From positions 1-64,000 of the forward strand of contig JAULBX010022188.1 in assembly GCA_032358255.1 (NCBI GenBank): a DNA stretch of 64,000 nucleotides, read 5' to 3'. The notes beneath the pieces were generated by a model. It searched no databases, was not told the DNA's origin, and saw nothing but the letters and a program-made list of their open reading frames with translations. Shown in pieces: positions 59,294 through 64,000 of this stretch (positions are counted from its first letter, which is position 1; each line of letters starts with the position of its first letter). The DNA is from Heterotrichella gracilis (taxonomy: Eukaryota; Sar; Xanthophyceae; Tribonematales; Xanthonemataceae). Position numbers and translations under genes: made by a program.

Positions 59294-60590
59294 AGGCATT
59301 GGCAGAGCGTAACATTAGCATGACCAAACTTTCTCATAACATTGTTGCAGCAATTGGGGAGTAGGCATGGGTTGAAGTATGAGCCAGATGCTGTGTTGTT
59401 GATTTCTACACTTGGTGACGATGCAGCACTGAGCATTGCCAGGAGACTTAGGGTGCTTGCAGTATCCGGGGGATACCACATCTGGTGGTGCGAGCTGGGG
59501 CTAGCTGATTTTCAGCAGCTGGGCATTGCGTGAGCATTGTTTCAAAAATAAGAGAGTTAGTGTCATTATGTACAGAATTGTGTGGTGCGTATGCTGATAT
59601 TTTACTAGAGCATTACTGTCGAGGATCAGCTAGGGACCCAAGTGGCAGACTGGTTATACTGAGTGTAACCACAGTTGGAACAGATGAGTTTGCATTTTTA
59701 TTGTGCAAATGAGTTCCCCATGTCATGTGACGAGGTAGCAACTGTGTTTTCTGCTATGCCTTGTGATCCAAGCTTTTAGTGCCATGCCAGCTATGTGTTG
59801 CGCCTGCCTTGTCACCCGCAGGTGCTTCCTTTCTTGCTTTGAAAGCATGGCAGGCTTACACATGTGGCCCATGACTATGCATCGCCCCGTAACTCTTCCT
59901 TTCCCTTTACATGTTCCATATCGTATGAACCAATGGCATCATCAGTTGATGATCGACACATGACATTGTCAAGGTGCTCGCGCCATTCAGCATGTGTAAA
60001 TGTTACATGTAGCATGTGCCCAACTCATTTAGAACATTGCTGCCACCTGTGGGCGTTTCGTTTCTTTCTTTAAATACTATTAGGCCGTTAGCACCAAGGT
60101 ACTGCTGACAGCGCTGCACACGTGTAACATGACTGTTGCCTAACCTCAGGAGATGTGGCACTGCCAGCCACTGTGGACCCTGCTTATGCAGTGCCAAAGC
60201 ACACGCAATTTGTACACCATAGTGCACAGTCATGATGCATGTTGCGCCATGGCCAGCATCATTTCAACAAAAAGCACATGATGCCAAGGATAAATTAATA
60301 AACTGTCTTGCAAACAGTGTTGCTGTAAAGTTTACTGTGAAACAACCTCCTGGAGAAATGTCGAGCACATAGCTATAGCACGCAGCAATGTGCCAACATT
60401 TGCCGCTGTACACCCCCACAGCACCACCCTGCACATGTGGCCCACATCCCACTTCCAGCCCCAGCTCCCGCCCCACCACTCCCCTCCACCACGCACACCC
60501 AGACCACAGCCACAGCCACAGGGCGCAGCCACCCTCTCAACAGACCAGGCTCATCGGGTCCAATCGATACCTGACATGGAACCCCACCGC
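59294..60590. other. Convergent 3' intergenic region
   Basis: Between the stops of the PAP2 gene (+) and adenylosuccinate lyase (-). No gene or RNA feature was recognised. Confidence 0.5.
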
Positions 60591-63999
<3,409 letters not shown>

Positions 64000-64000
64000 C

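Overview
This 64 kb window looks like nuclear DNA of a green alga (Chlorophyta). It is intron-dense, with GC-rich exons, GT-AG introns and scattered TTTAGGG-type (plant/algal telomere-like) motifs. Its genes are typical of a photosynthetic eukaryote: a plastid ABCI10-type ATPase, ferredoxin FdC2, the STAR1/STAR2 (ALS3) transporter pair and eIF3a. The species cannot be named from the sequence alone. For most genes I rebuilt exon chains whose splice phases agree and whose total length is a multiple of three, so those models are strong without a transcript.

Layout. (1) 0.9-3.0 kb (+): ABCI10-like ABC ATPase. (2) 4.3-10.2 kb and 12.1-18.0 kb (+): two tandem paralogues of an unusual protein kinase with an acidic, low-complexity N-terminal half, inside a direct segmental duplication. 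(3) 19.0-23.6 kb (-): GT61 glycosyltransferase. (4) 24.7-26.0 kb (+): F-box/leucine-rich protein with one in-frame TAA that a short intron could remove. (5) 26.8-29.9 kb (-): major facilitator transporter. (6) 31.6-34.2 and 34.4-37.0 kb (+): STAR1-like ATPase followed head-to-tail by its STAR2/ALS3 (FetB-like) membrane partner. (7) 38.5-41.8 kb (-): FdC2. (8) 42.7-46.5 kb (+): secreted protein with NxG-type repeats and freshly multiplied exons. (9) 48.2-57.1 kb (-): complete 19-exon eIF3a. (10) 58.1-59.3 kb (+): PAP2 lipid phosphatase. (11) 60.6-64.0 kb (-): adenylosuccinate lyase, cut by the window edge. From 19 kb on, genes mostly alternate strands.

The most striking signal is not a gene. 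At more than twenty exon edges in at least seven genes, the last or first 20-100 coding bases plus the adjoining splice site occur again once or several times inside the neighbouring intron, usually 50-210 bp away. In many cases degenerate CCCTAAA/TTTAGGG DNA lies between the copies. This suggests an active process that makes short tandem duplications across exon-intron junctions, perhaps break repair with telomere-like filler, and so enlarges introns from exon ends. In the adenylosuccinate lyase gene one such copy differs from the exon at 13 codons, 12 of them synonymous, so some copies have evolved under coding constraint.
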